Numbered from the stretch's first letter, positions 34,301 to 42,299 are shown. The stretch: 43,444 nucleotides of DNA from Meiothermus sp. (GCF_025060375.1 NZ_JANXCG010000039.1:1-43444), one strand, 5' to 3'. The notes: generated by a model not told the origin, from the letters alone. Translations and numbers: made by a program.

Positions 34301-34455
34301 AGTCCCTCCTCTCGTGCCGCAAACGCAGCTAGAACCGTTCGGATTTAGGGAGATCCGAAGCCTGTGTTGCGAAAAACGCTTCCCTACTAGCGCCTCGGCG
34401 ACATTTTTAAGGCCATAGCCCGTCGCTGTCTCCGGCCACTCAAACGAGTGCCAAG
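34301..34455 (-). ncRNA. L10 leader (autoregulatory 5' UTR of rplJ-rplL)
   Basis: About 155 nt lie between the expected transcription start and the rplJ TTG. The leader holds a hairpin with arms TTCGGAT (minus; 34353-34359) and ATCCGAA (34338-34344) flanked by internal-loop-like sequence, as in L10 leaders that bind L10(L12)4. The family is established; the exact kink-turn was not modelled. Confidence 0.65.
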
Positions 34456-34460
34456 CTAGG

Positions 34461-34489
34461 ATTATAAGGGGCGAAGCCCCATTCCGCAA
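34461..34489 (-). promoter_or_regulatory. Promoter of rplJ-rplL
   Basis: On the minus strand TTGCGG (34484-34489), 17-bp spacer, perfect TATAAT (34461-34466). It is one of two perfect -10 boxes I note in the window, in keeping with strong ribosomal-protein expression. Confidence 0.75.
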
Positions 34490-34629
34490 GCCGCCCACCC
34501 AAACAATCGCTCAAGCAGCCCACCTGGCCGGCTGAGGGCGACTGCTGCCGGAGGTCGCACCGGGCCAGCCTCGCAGGCTTGCGCCCGTCAGCATCCCAAG
34601 ACCAGCAGGCGCTCGGAGCACACCGCCCC

Positions 34630-35388
34630 TCACCGCCTTCTGGGGGCAAAACCGGCGAACCACTCCCGCAGCGAGGGCTCGAGGCTCACCAAAAGCTTGT
34701 GAACCGTGCTTCGGCCCAGCGGGGCCGCCGCCAGCAAACCCCTCAACAACCCGTCACCCCGGGCCTCCACCAGCTCCGCGGCCTCGGTGGTAAAGCGCCC
34801 TTGAAACCAGAGCTGGTCGGTTAGGGTCCTGGCCCTCCCCTCGTAGCTACCCAGGCTGGGCTGGCTCGGGGCTAAAGCGGCCAGCCAGCGTCCCCACCGC
34901 TTGGCCTCGGGGTAAAGCTCCGGCCGAGCTTGGTGCAGGGCCAGCAGGAAGAGGTAGTTGGCCAAAAACTCGTCCACCCACCGCACCCGCACCCGCAGCT
35001 GCCAGGCCACGGCCACCGCGTGGGCGTACTCATGCCCCAGGTTTATATCCAAGAACTCCTCCACCTGGCCCAAGGGCTCGCCCAACTGCCTGGCCGCAGG
35101 GACCAAAGCCTCGCGCAACCGCCAGAGCAGCCGCTCGGGATAGCGGGCTGGCACGAAGACATACAGCCCCTCCCGCAAGCTGGTGCGCTGAAAAGGAAAG
35201 CCATAGGGATGGCGGGTGCGGGCTTTCCAGTCCGTCTCATCCAAAACCAGCAGGTGAACCGGAGGGATGGGAGCGTAAGGCTGTAGCACAGCCCGCAGCT
35301 CGAGCAGGTAGGCCTGTAAAGCCCGGGCCCGTAGCGCAGCCCCTCCAGACGCCTGCAGGGGAACATGCGGGTGAGGTAGGGCCAGCAC
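34630..35388 (-). CDS. Predicted zinc metallopeptidase (HExxH)
   Basis: I do not recognise a named family. The 252-residue product has HEYAH (119-123), an HExxH zinc-protease motif, followed by WVDEFLANY with Glu140 about 17 residues later, the spacing expected for a gluzincin-like third ligand. No signal peptide or membrane segment is clear, so it is probably cytoplasmic. Hydrophobic and Arg-rich helices surround the motif. Start GTG 35388 stands exactly 6 nt after TAGAAT (35395-35400, minus), pointing to a leaderless mRNA. The 131 bp between this gene and the rplJ promoter hold nothing I can identify. Confidence 0.72.
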   Translation of the reverse strand: MLALPHPHVPLQASGGAALRARALQAYLLELRAVLQPYAPIPPVHLLVLDETDWKARTRHPYGFPFQRTSLREGLYVFVPARYPERLLWRLREALVPAARQLGEPLGQVEEFLDINLGHEYAHAVAVAWQLRVRVRWVDEFLANYLFLLALHQARPELYPEAKRWGRWLAALAPSQPSLGSYEGRARTLTDQLWFQGRFTTEAAELVEARGDGLLRGLLAAAPLGRSTVHKLLVSLEPSLREWFAGFAPRRR

Positions 35389-35394
35389 AGCCCG

Positions 35395-35400
35395 ATTCTA
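35395..35400 (-). promoter_or_regulatory. -10 of the metallopeptidase gene, leaderless geometry
   Basis: Minus strand TAGAAT, 6 nt, GTG; same hexamer and spacing as lhgO. Confidence 0.55.
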
Positions 35401-35475
35401 AGCTTTAGCCGCTTTGAAGCTTAACTCAGAAGAGGCTCAGCTGAAGCCCGTAGGGTTTCTGGTGTAGGAGACCCT

Positions 35476-36663
35476 ATGCGGTACATCACCCCCCTTTTGT
35501 TGATTGCCCTGGCCGGTTGCCAAGAGGCCAGCCCATCCCTCCCCGAGCCTACCCCACCCACGCCCACCGGAGAGCCCAACCTCCGCCTGATCGAGGTGGC
35601 CTCCGGGCTGAGCCAGCCCCTCTACCTGACCCACGCCGGCGACGGTAGCGGCGACCTTTACGTGGTCGAAAAAGGGGGGCGCATCCGGCTCATCCAAGGA
35701 GGCAGCCTCCGCTCCCAAGCGGTTCTGGACATCTCCGGAAAAATCTCCACAGGGGGCGAACAGGGCCTTTTGGGCCTGGCCTTCCACCCCGGCTTCCGCA
35801 ACAACGGCTATTTTTACGTGAACTACACCAACACCGCGGGCGACACCGTAATTGCCCGCTACACCATGAACCGGAGCACCAAGGTGGCCGACCCGAACAG
35901 CGAGCGGGTGGTGCTCACCGTAGACCAGCCCTATGCCAACCACAACGCAGGCTGGCTGGGCTTCGGCCCCGACGGGATGCTCTACATCCCCCTAGGCGAT
36001 GGGGGTTCAGGAGGCGACCCCCAGAACTACGCCCAGCGCCTGGAGGCCCAAACCGGCAACCGCCACCTGCTTGGAAAGGTAGTGCGCATAGACGTGAACA
36101 CTTCCGATTCTGGGCGCAACTACCGAATCCCCCCCGACAACCCTGTCCTGGGTGGGCAGGTCTCGGAAATCTGGGCCTACGGACTGAGGAATCCCTGGCG
36201 AGCCAGCTTTGACCGAGCCACGGGCGATCTCTGGATAGGGGATGTGGGAGAAGGGGCAATGGAGGAGATCAGCTTGGGCCCCAAGGGCGGAAAAGGGCTC
36301 AACTACGGCTGGAGAATCATGGAGGGCACCCGATGCAACGACAACAGCCTCCCACCTGGCTGCAACCACCCCAGCCTGACCCCACCCGTCCACGCCTACG
36401 GCCGAGGCGACGGCTACTCCGTCACCGGAGGGTACGTCTACCGCGGCAGGCGCTTCCCCCGGATGCAGGGCCGCTACTTCTTCACCGACTTTGGCACCGG
36501 CCGCCTCTGGAGTCTGCGTCAGGTAAACGGCACCTGGCAGCGCAAGCTCGAGCTTTCCCAATTGGGAACTGGCCTGGCTTCTTTCGGTGAGGACGAGCAG
36601 GGTGAGCTGTACCTGGTAAACCTCCTTAGCGGAAAGGTTTGGCGGATGGAGGATCAACCCTAA
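35476..36663 (+). CDS. PQQ-dependent aldose sugar dehydrogenase-like lipoprotein
   Basis: The 395-residue protein has a lipoprotein signal (lipobox LAGC, Cys15), a Pro-rich linker, and a six-bladed soluble-glucose-dehydrogenase/sorbosone-dehydrogenase domain: GEQGLLGLAFHPGF (94-107), NHNAGWLGFGPDGMLYIPLGDGG (155-177) with the probable catalytic His156, YGLRNPWRASFD, GDVGEGAMEEI and GGYVYRG. Relatives oxidise aldoses with PQQ at the outer face of the membrane. PQQ synthesis genes are not in this window, so cofactor supply is unknown. GGAG lies 5 nt before ATG 35476, and TAGGGT about 20 nt upstream may be the -10. Confidence 0.87.
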   Translation: MRYITPLLLIALAGCQEASPSLPEPTPPTPTGEPNLRLIEVASGLSQPLYLTHAGDGSGDLYVVEKGGRIRLIQGGSLRSQAVLDISGKISTGGEQGLLGLAFHPGFRNNGYFYVNYTNTAGDTVIARYTMNRSTKVADPNSERVVLTVDQPYANHNAGWLGFGPDGMLYIPLGDGGSGGDPQNYAQRLEAQTGNRHLLGKVVRIDVNTSDSGRNYRIPPDNPVLGGQVSEIWAYGLRNPWRASFDRATGDLWIGDVGEGAMEEISLGPKGGKGLNYGWRIMEGTRCNDNSLPPGCNHPSLTPPVHAYGRGDGYSVTGGYVYRGRRFPRMQGRYFFTDFGTGRLWSLRQVNGTWQRKLELSQLGTGLASFGEDEQGELYLVNLLSGKVWRMEDQP

Positions 36664-36715
36664 GGTTCTTGCAGCCCCGGGAAAATAGTGTACCCTCAGT
36701 ATTGGCTGGAGCAAA

Positions 36716-36765
36716 CCAACCTACACCTCCAGGATTGACACCCCTTGGTGTAGGTTGGGTAGAAT
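36716..36765 (+). promoter_or_regulatory. Promoter of the binding-protein gene, inside a 12-bp inverted repeat
   Basis: CCAACCTACACC (36716-36727) and GGTGTAGGTTGG (36747-36758) are perfect inverted repeats 19 bp apart. The full-consensus -35 TTGACA (36735-36740) lies in the loop and TAGAAT (36760-36765) directly follows the right arm. The 19-bp -35/-10 spacer is long, which often goes with activator-dependent or MerR-type control. Likely an operator. Confidence 0.6.
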
Positions 36766-36812
36766 AGGCCAGCCGTACTTGGCTAAGGAAAATCTTTTCA
36801 GGAGGAATCGGT

Positions 36813-37973
36813 ATGAGGAAAATCGCGATCCTTGCGCTGGGGGCTTTGGCCTTGGGCATGGCCAGCGCCCAGTCAAACGTGATTAAGATCGCCTCGGTTT
36901 CCCCCCTGTCGGGACCCCAGTCGGCCTTGGGAACCGCCATTGCCCAAGGGGCCCAGATGGCCATTGAGGACGCCCAAGCCCGCTTCCAGCAGCTCGGCTT
37001 CCAGCTCCAGTTTGCCCCCCAGGATGACCAGGCCTCTCCCGACGTAGGGGTAGCGGTAGCCCGGCGCATCGTCAACGACCCTGACCTGCTGGGCATCGTG
37101 GGGCACCTGAACTCCGGCGTGGCCATCCCGGCCTCCGAGATTTACAAGGACACCAACCTGGTGATGGTCTCCCCAGCCAACACCAACCCCCGCGTCACCG
37201 ACCGCGGCTACCTGAACGTAAACCGCATCTGCGGTCGCGACGATGTGCAGGGCCCGGTAGGCGCTGAGTACGCGGTGCGGGTGTTGCGCAAGCAGCGGCT
37301 CTTCGTGATTCACGACAAAACCCCCTACGGCCAGGGCCTGGCCGAGGCTTTTGCTGCCCGGGCCCGGGAGTTGGGAGCCCAGGTGGTTGCCCTGGTGGGC
37401 ACCGAGGAAGCCTCCAACTTCCAGCCCCTCATCCTCCAGATGCGGGCCCAGCGCCCCGACCTGGTCTACTATGGCGGCATCTACGACAAAGGGGGTGTTC
37501 TGATCAAGCAGATGCGGGAGCGGGGCATCACCGCTACCTTCATGGGCGGCGATGGCCTGGACTCCTCCGACCTGGTGAGGATTGCGGGCAGCGCGGCTAA
37601 GGGGATTATCTACACCACCACCGCCGGCCCCATCAGCACCCTGCCCAAGGCCGCCGAGTTTGCCAGACGCTACAAGGCCAAGTTTGGCAAAGACCCTGAA
37701 GCCTACGCGGTCTACGCCTTCGACGCGGCCAACGTGATCATCAACGCCATCGAGGCAGCCATCAAGGCCAACAACGGCCGCAAGCCCACCCGCGAGCAGG
37801 TGGCCCGTGCGGTGCGCGAGGTCAAGATGGACGGCCTGACTGGTCGGATTGAGTTTGACAGCAAGGGCGACCGCAAGCTCGCCGACTACTACGTGATCCG
37901 CCTCAACGAGGCCAAGTACCCCGGCGAAGTTGCGCGGGTTATCCAGTTCGCCCCACCCGCAGCCCGCCAGTAA
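36813..37973 (+). CDS. Branched-chain amino-acid-type ABC transporter substrate-binding protein
   Basis: The 386-residue periplasmic binding protein of the LivJ/LivK class has a signal peptide ending ASAQ (about residue 20), then KIASVSPLSGPQSALG, GIVGHLNSGVAIPASEIY, MVSPANTNP, DVQGPVGAEYAV, HDKTPYGQGLAEAF, LVYYGGIYDKGG and FMGGDGLDSS, all normal for the family. Ligands are usually Leu/Ile/Val but can be other amino acids or amides. No permease or ATPase genes are next to it, so it is an orphan here. AGGAGGAATCGGT precedes ATG 36813; a strong terminator follows. Confidence 0.93.
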   Translation: MRKIAILALGALALGMASAQSNVIKIASVSPLSGPQSALGTAIAQGAQMAIEDAQARFQQLGFQLQFAPQDDQASPDVGVAVARRIVNDPDLLGIVGHLNSGVAIPASEIYKDTNLVMVSPANTNPRVTDRGYLNVNRICGRDDVQGPVGAEYAVRVLRKQRLFVIHDKTPYGQGLAEAFAARARELGAQVVALVGTEEASNFQPLILQMRAQRPDLVYYGGIYDKGGVLIKQMRERGITATFMGGDGLDSSDLVRIAGSAAKGIIYTTTAGPISTLPKAAEFARRYKAKFGKDPEAYAVYAFDAANVIINAIEAAIKANNGRKPTREQVARAVREVKMDGLTGRIEFDSKGDRKLADYYVIRLNEAKYPGEVARVIQFAPPAARQ

Positions 37974-37996
37974 GCAAACCCTCGCGTCTGCCCTTC

Positions 37997-38019
37997 GCCC
38001 CCCTTCTGGGGGGCTTTTT
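37997..38019 (+). terminator. Terminator of the binding-protein gene
   Basis: GCCCCCC (37997-38003), loop TTCT, GGGGGGC (38008-38014), then TTTTT. The end of the T-run is also part of the stop codon of the convergent gene (TAA on minus, 38018-38020). Confidence 0.9.
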
Positions 38020-40390
38020 ATCGCTGTACCAGCAGGGAGGTGTGGGTAAAGAGCTTGAGGTAGATGCGCCCAGCAGAAGCGTCGTAATGGTACGCAACCT
38101 GGCGCGCGCCCTCTAGCTCGGCAAGGCTCTCCAAAGGGTCCAGTCGGGTTTTCCCCGCACACTGAGCGCCAGGCTGCTGAAGCTCCAGGGCACAGCGATA
38201 CACGGAAAAAGCCGGGGTACTGCTGGGCAGAACCACCACCGCAGCCCGAGGAGGGCCGTCGTAATTCCTGTACTTGGGGTACAGCCGTAGGCGCACATAC
38301 TGCCAGGCAACCAGGTCGGTCTGAAGGGTATAGCGCCGACCCTCTATGAGCGTCCAGTAGAAGGGAGGGTTGACCACGTCGCTGCTGCTTTGCACCACCC
38401 CGTCGTCCCGAAGAAGGCTGGGGGCGTCTGGCACGTAGCTACGAAAGAAGCGATCGGTCTCGAGCAGGAGATTGAAGTACTCCTGCATGGGACAGATACG
38501 GGCGTTGGCCGCCGCGTTGAGCTCACACTCCTGGGTGTACATAGCCCGAGAGCCGGGCGCGGCAGGAACCACCACGCTCGCCCTTCCACTCCCGCTCAAG
38601 CTACCGTCCTGGTCAAAGATAGCCAAGTCGCTGCTCCCGCTGCATAGACTGAACTGGGCCTCGACCCAGCGCAGGTTTTCCACCACCATGTTGGGCCCCT
38701 CGCGGAAGCAATTGCGGGTGGCGATGGCGCTGGTGCCCGGGCCGAAGTTGACAAAGGTGACGTTCTTTAGGGTGGTGGTACCTCCGTACTCCTGTACCCC
38801 CAGGCGACCGATTTCCCCCTCGGCATCCAGGTTGGCGCTTTTCCCCACGATGAGGGAATCACGAATGCCGTGGCTACCGATGGCCACCCCGTTGTCGGCC
38901 AGAACAGAGTTGCGCACCTCCATCCGCACCTCCCCCGCCGGGTCGCCCACTGGATTGGCCCAAAGGGCCGAGCGGGTCTTGTAGATGGTTAGGCGCTCGA
39001 ACAGGAAAGGCCCATGGACTCTGGGTGCAGCGCGGTCCCCGGTAATCCACAAGGCCCCCAGATCGCCCACGTTGCCTGGAGCCCCGATGGCCTTGCCCAA
39101 CAGGTAGGAGTGGATCACGTTGTCGCGGAACTCAAAGCGGCCGGCGTCCACTTCCCCCACGTTGTCAAACCAGAAGGCGGTAAACTCGCCCCCCGCTGCC
39201 GCGTTGCCCACAAAGGCATTGCTGGGCCCCTTAATCCAGAAAGAGGCGGCCTTATGGTCGTTCTGCTCTTGGAGGTGGCTGGAAAGGTAGGGAAAGGCCC
39301 GGGTCAGCACCACCAGGTTGCGCTCAAAGCGGTTACCCTGCTCGCTGCCGTCCTCGGTCATGATGCTGTGGCCCAGGGTATTGTAAAGCACGTTGTTCCT
39401 GACGAGGACGTTGTCGGTGCTGTGCACCACAATACCCCGCTGGAAGTTGCTGTGAAAGCTGGAGTTCTCCAGATAGTCCCCGCTCGAGTCGCCGTTGTAG
39501 TGCCAGTGGAAGGGGTAGCGAGCCAGGCGACCAAACTGGCCCAGCCGGCGAAACTCCACCCCCCGTACCCGGGCGCGGCTGCGCAGGGCAGGGTTGGTCT
39601 CTCGGCGGGAGGGGCTGGCCCCCATCACCATTACGTGACCGCCGAAGCCCCCAGGGGGGTTCTCGTCCCCTTGAATCACGATGTTGCGGGAGAGCAGGCC
39701 TACCTCAGCCCGCTCGTCCAACACCCGGCCAGCAAAGGTCTGGAGCTCGCCAAAGTGCCCATAGGTCAGCGGCCTATCCAAGGTGATCTGGGTGCCCTGA
39801 ACCGCCCGGATGGTGCGCACCTCAGCCTGGTAGGGGTCAAGCGCGGTGGAGGCAATCACGATCTCCTCCCCCACCCGCCAGTCCACCGGCTCCACCAGCC
39901 GGATCTGTGTGCTTCCGGCGGGCGCGGTCTCGGCCAGTTTTGTCCAGGCCACCCGGTTTTCGCCGATAATTTCCAACCGTCCCCCCATCATGGCCCCCAG
40001 GAACTTGGTGCCCATTCCCAACATCACGTCCTCGTCGCTGGGCGGGCCGCTCAGGGTGATGACCGCACGATGGCTAAAGGGAGCCTCTTCGGAACCAATC
40101 CGCAGGACCCCAGGACCATGCACCATCAGGTAGCGCACCGTGAGGTTGAGGTTTTTTCGGGCGAACTCTAGCTCGCCCAGCACGGTAATCCCCCCAAGCG
40201 GAGGCGGGCTTTCGTCCAGGATCACCCGGACGCCTGCCGGGATGGTCACATCCTGGCCCTCCTGGGGCTTGCTCAGGCCCAAACCAGCCCAGAAGCGGGC
40301 ATCGGACCAGTAGCCGGTGTTAGGAGGCAGCCCCGGGGTCACCTGACAGGCTGCCAGGAGCACAGGCAAAGTTGCCCATAGGAGGCGCAT
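38018..40390 (-). CDS. G8-domain/right-handed beta-helix lipoprotein resembling CEMIP and TMEM2
   Basis: The start is ATG 40390, giving a lipoprotein signal (lipobox LAAC, Cys15); an in-frame ATG at 40438 would bury it. Of 790 residues, about 27-117 form a G8 domain (WSDARFWAG, GQDVTIPAGVRVILDE, LGELEFA, GPGVLRIGSEEAPFSHRAVI). About 120-600 is parallel beta-helix. RYPFHWHYNGD (291-301), SSFHSNFQRGIVVHSTDNVL (310-329) and NTLGHSIMTEDG (337-348) closely follow the core of animal CEMIP/TMEM2, which act in hyaluronan breakdown. The C-terminal ~200 residues are unrecognised. Likely on the cell surface, perhaps binding or cutting an anionic polysaccharide (inference). High interest as a bacterial homologue. 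Confidence 0.83.
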   Translation of the reverse strand: MRLLWATLPVLLAACQVTPGLPPNTGYWSDARFWAGLGLSKPQEGQDVTIPAGVRVILDESPPPLGGITVLGELEFARKNLNLTVRYLMVHGPGVLRIGSEEAPFSHRAVITLSGPPSDEDVMLGMGTKFLGAMMGGRLEIIGENRVAWTKLAETAPAGSTQIRLVEPVDWRVGEEIVIASTALDPYQAEVRTIRAVQGTQITLDRPLTYGHFGELQTFAGRVLDERAEVGLLSRNIVIQGDENPPGGFGGHVMVMGASPSRRETNPALRSRARVRGVEFRRLGQFGRLARYPFHWHYNGDSSGDYLENSSFHSNFQRGIVVHSTDNVLVRNNVLYNTLGHSIMTEDGSEQGNRFERNLVVLTRAFPYLSSHLQEQNDHKAASFWIKGPSNAFVGNAAAGGEFTAFWFDNVGEVDAGRFEFRDNVIHSYLLGKAIGAPGNVGDLGALWITGDRAAPRVHGPFLFERLTIYKTRSALWANPVGDPAGEVRMEVRNSVLADNGVAIGSHGIRDSLIVGKSANLDAEGEIGRLGVQEYGGTTTLKNVTFVNFGPGTSAIATRNCFREGPNMVVENLRWVEAQFSLCSGSSDLAIFDQDGSLSGSGRASVVVPAAPGSRAMYTQECELNAAANARICPMQEYFNLLLETDRFFRSYVPDAPSLLRDDGVVQSSSDVVNPPFYWTLIEGRRYTLQTDLVAWQYVRLRLYPKYRNYDGPPRAAVVVLPSSTPAFSVYRCALELQQPGAQCAGKTRLDPLESLAELEGARQVAYHYDASAGRIYLKLFTHTSLLVQR

Positions 40391-40434
40391 GGTCGGTCTA
40401 TCCAGAACAAACCTAGCAAGCCAAGCCCCCCCTC

Positions 40435-40722
40435 TCAAGGGTTAAACCCGGATTCACGCCCTTCGAAACGCAGGTGTCCGCAGCTCCTGAGAACCTCTTC
40501 GGCCTGATCGAAGTAGCCGTCCATGGGGATGAAGACGTAGCCCTGTTCAGCCCTGGCCGGGTAATAGGGGATGTCCAACCGCAACGGCGCCCTCAGCCTC
40601 TCGCCAAAGCGCACCTGGGCAGGCCGTGGCGGGGGCCTAAGGTGCAGGGCCAACGCCAAGGGGAGGCGCTCGAGCCACCAAACAAAACAGGCCGCCCGAC
40701 CCCAACGCTGAGCAATTCTCAC
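40435..40722 (-). CDS. Small protein of unknown function
   Basis: No family recognised. I choose GTG 40722 because TAGACT (40729-40734, minus) stands exactly 6 nt before it; an in-frame GTG at 40728 directly abuts the hexamer and is less likely. The 95-residue product is basic with a short hydrophobic stretch near the start (FVWWLERLPLALAL), a Pro/Arg-rich middle (LRPPPRPAQVRFGERLRAP) and an acidic, aromatic C-terminus (YFDQAEEVLRSCGHLRFEG). It ends 44 bp before the G8 lipoprotein gene on the same strand, so they may share a transcript. Confidence 0.6.
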   Translation of the reverse strand: MRIAQRWGRAACFVWWLERLPLALALHLRPPPRPAQVRFGERLRAPLRLDIPYYPARAEQGYVFIPMDGYFDQAEEVLRSCGHLRFEGRESGFNP

Positions 40723-40728
40723 AGCCAC

Positions 40729-40734
40729 AGTCTA
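40729..40734 (-). promoter_or_regulatory. -10 of the small unknown gene, leaderless geometry
   Basis: Minus strand TAGACT, 6 nt, GTG 40722. The same hexamer and spacing recur at 43124-43138. Confidence 0.45.
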
Positions 40735-40824
40735 AGCCCCCTCAATCCGTTATCCGAAAAGCACCCACGTTTCACCAAAAGGTCTACCCCCTGCTGAGCT
40801 TCAAAAGGCCAACGGACAAGAGGC

Positions 40825-40830
40825 TATCCT
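40825..40830 (+). promoter_or_regulatory. -10 of the DUF4388 gene, leaderless geometry
   Basis: TATCCT, 6 nt, ATG 40837. No -35 match. Confidence 0.55.
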
Positions 40831-40836
40831 GTAGGC

Positions 40837-41595
40837 ATGGAGGGCACCTTCGAGCTGTTGGGGCCGATAGAAATTCTCCAGTTGCTGGCCCAGGCCCGGC
40901 AGACAGGGGTGTTTAGGGTTCCGGGGGGTGAGGTCTACCTCGAGCGGGGCCAGCCCGTACACGCCCAGTACCGCGGCCAGGTTGGGCGCGAGGGGCTGTT
41001 CCAAATCCTCGCCCTAAAGGAGGGGAAGTTCCGCTACCTGCCTGGTGAGCGGCCCCCCTGCACGAGCCTGGAGGGTCCCTTGGACCACTACCTGCTCGAG
41101 GCCATCCGCTCTATGGATACCTGGCCCAGCCTAAGCCCCTTTGACCTGGTGGGGCTTGCCCGTGCTGAAGGGTCGGCCCACCTCGCCCTCTCTCCCGAGG
41201 AGCTCGAGCTGCTGCCCCACCTGAGCACCCCTGTAAGCCTCTTTGAGCTTGTGGCTAGAAGCGGAGCGAGGGGCGAATCGGTTCAGCGGGCCGTTGCCCG
41301 GCTGGCCCGGTTGGGGCTGGTGCGCATCACCCGCCGTACTCCCCACCCGGCACGCCTCACCATAGACCGGCTGGAGGGCTCCCTCCACGCCCGCCTGGAC
41401 ACCCAGCTCCTGCGGGCCTGGCGGGACCACTACGGCCCTTTTAGCGAGGTTGAGGTCCGGGCCGATGGTCGTACCCTGCGGCTTTCAGTGGAGCCTAGGG
41501 GAAATCTGGGACCTCGGCTCCTGCTCTCTTCCGACGCTCTGTTCTTCTACAACCTGCGGGTGGGCCAAGAGGTGCTGGTCTGGCCCTCCCTATAG
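40837..41595 (+). CDS. DUF4388 (PATAN-like) domain protein
   Basis: The 252-residue protein begins with a DUF4388 domain (about 2-75: FELLGPIEILQLLAQARQTG, VYLERGQPVHAQYRG, GLFQILALKEGKFRY). This domain is common in proteins linked to two-component signalling and gliding or polarity systems. A middle segment (about 125-168, SLFELVARSGARGESVQRAV to GLVRITRR) resembles a winged helix, and the C-terminus (about 180-252) is a separate beta-rich region. Cytoplasmic; probably a signalling adaptor. Convergent with the sigma-region-4 gene, 21 bp away. Confidence 0.8.
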   Translation: MEGTFELLGPIEILQLLAQARQTGVFRVPGGEVYLERGQPVHAQYRGQVGREGLFQILALKEGKFRYLPGERPPCTSLEGPLDHYLLEAIRSMDTWPSLSPFDLVGLARAEGSAHLALSPEELELLPHLSTPVSLFELVARSGARGESVQRAVARLARLGLVRITRRTPHPARLTIDRLEGSLHARLDTQLLRAWRDHYGPFSEVEVRADGRTLRLSVEPRGNLGPRLLLSSDALFFYNLRVGQEVLVWPSL

Positions 41596-41629
41596 CTCCC
41601 GCTGCGGCAGGGTCCCCTAAGGCGGGAGC
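41595..41629. other. Long-loop inverted repeat in the convergent gap
   Basis: GCTCCCGC (41595-41602) and GCGGGAGC (41622-41629) form an 8-bp stem with a 19-nt loop spanning the stop codons of both convergent genes. There is no T-run on either side, so a terminator role is only possible. Confidence 0.35.
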
Positions 41630-42264
41630 ATAAATCGGAAGGGGTAATCATCGCCAACTTCGGCCCGCCCCTCCGCCACCAGCTCCTGCATCAGCCGGGC
41701 AAGCCGGCGGCGGGACATGGGGAAAAGCCGCTCCAGCTCCCCATAGGTCAGCGGCCCCTGTGCCAAAGCGGAGACCACCGCAGCCTTGAGCTCAGCCCAG
41801 CGCCCCGCCCGTGAACCCCGCTCCTCCCCCAAAAGGCGGGCAATCCCCTGGTCCCGCAGCGCTAGGGCCTCGCAAAGGCTCAACCCCAACCCAGAGGCCA
41901 GCGGGAGCACCGGTTCGCCCCGGGCATGGGCCAGCACCAGCCGGGCTTGCAGCCTGGGTAGCCGGTGCAACGCCCGCTCCAGAGGCACCCCCAACCTCTG
42001 CTCCACCGCCTGACGAAATCGCTCTCCCTCAGCCTCATCGCGAAGAACCCCAGCCCGTAGCTTCCCCAGGGCCCTCCGTTCCACCTGACGCACCCCCTCA
42101 GCGGTCAGATTGTACCGCCTGCCGATCTGACGGAGGGGCTCCCCAAGGGCCCGGCCCAGCAGAACCTCTCGCTCCAGCGGCAAAAGCAGCTCGAGGCGTT
42201 CAGTTAGAACATCCGGCGCCACTCCCCTCTTCAAGAAGTACTGCCCTGGCGTCCCCTTTGGCAT
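41617..42264 (-). CDS. Stand-alone sigma-70 region 4-like regulator
   Basis: The 215-residue protein has a sigma-70 region 4 HTH at about 20-73 (LPLEREVLLGRALGEPLRQI, then YNLTAEGVRQVERRALGKLR), matching the -35-binding domain. There is no region 2, so it is not a complete sigma factor. A second, winged-helix-like domain lies at about 158-205 (LTYGELERLFPMSRRRLARL). The start is either ATG 42264 or, five codons earlier, GTG 42279, which better suits the TATAAG on minus (42292-42297). It may act as a DNA-binding regulator or a sigma accessory. Divergent from the gene at 42379. Confidence 0.75.
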   Translation of the reverse strand: MPKGTPGQYFLKRGVAPDVLTERLELLLPLEREVLLGRALGEPLRQIGRRYNLTAEGVRQVERRALGKLRAGVLRDEAEGERFRQAVEQRLGVPLERALHRLPRLQARLVLAHARGEPVLPLASGLGLSLCEALALRDQGIARLLGEERGSRAGRWAELKAAVVSALAQGPLTYGELERLFPMSRRRLARLMQELVAEGRAEVGDDYPFRFMLPP

Positions 42265-42271
42265 GCTGGCT

Positions 42272-42299
42272 TTGGACACTCCGTCTTTCAGCTTATAAT
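42272..42299 (+). promoter_or_regulatory. Plus-strand promoter overlapping the start of the divergent regulator gene
   Basis: TTGGAC (42272-42277), 16-bp spacer, perfect TATAAT (42294-42299), directed to the gene at 42379. The -35 overlaps the alternative GTG start of the minus-strand regulator gene, and the -10 overlaps TATAAG on minus. Confidence 0.55.

Noticed and set aside
34499-34629. Possible gene upstream of the rplJ promoter
   Set aside because: No ribosome-site-preceded frame and no RNA signature; simply GC-rich spacer.
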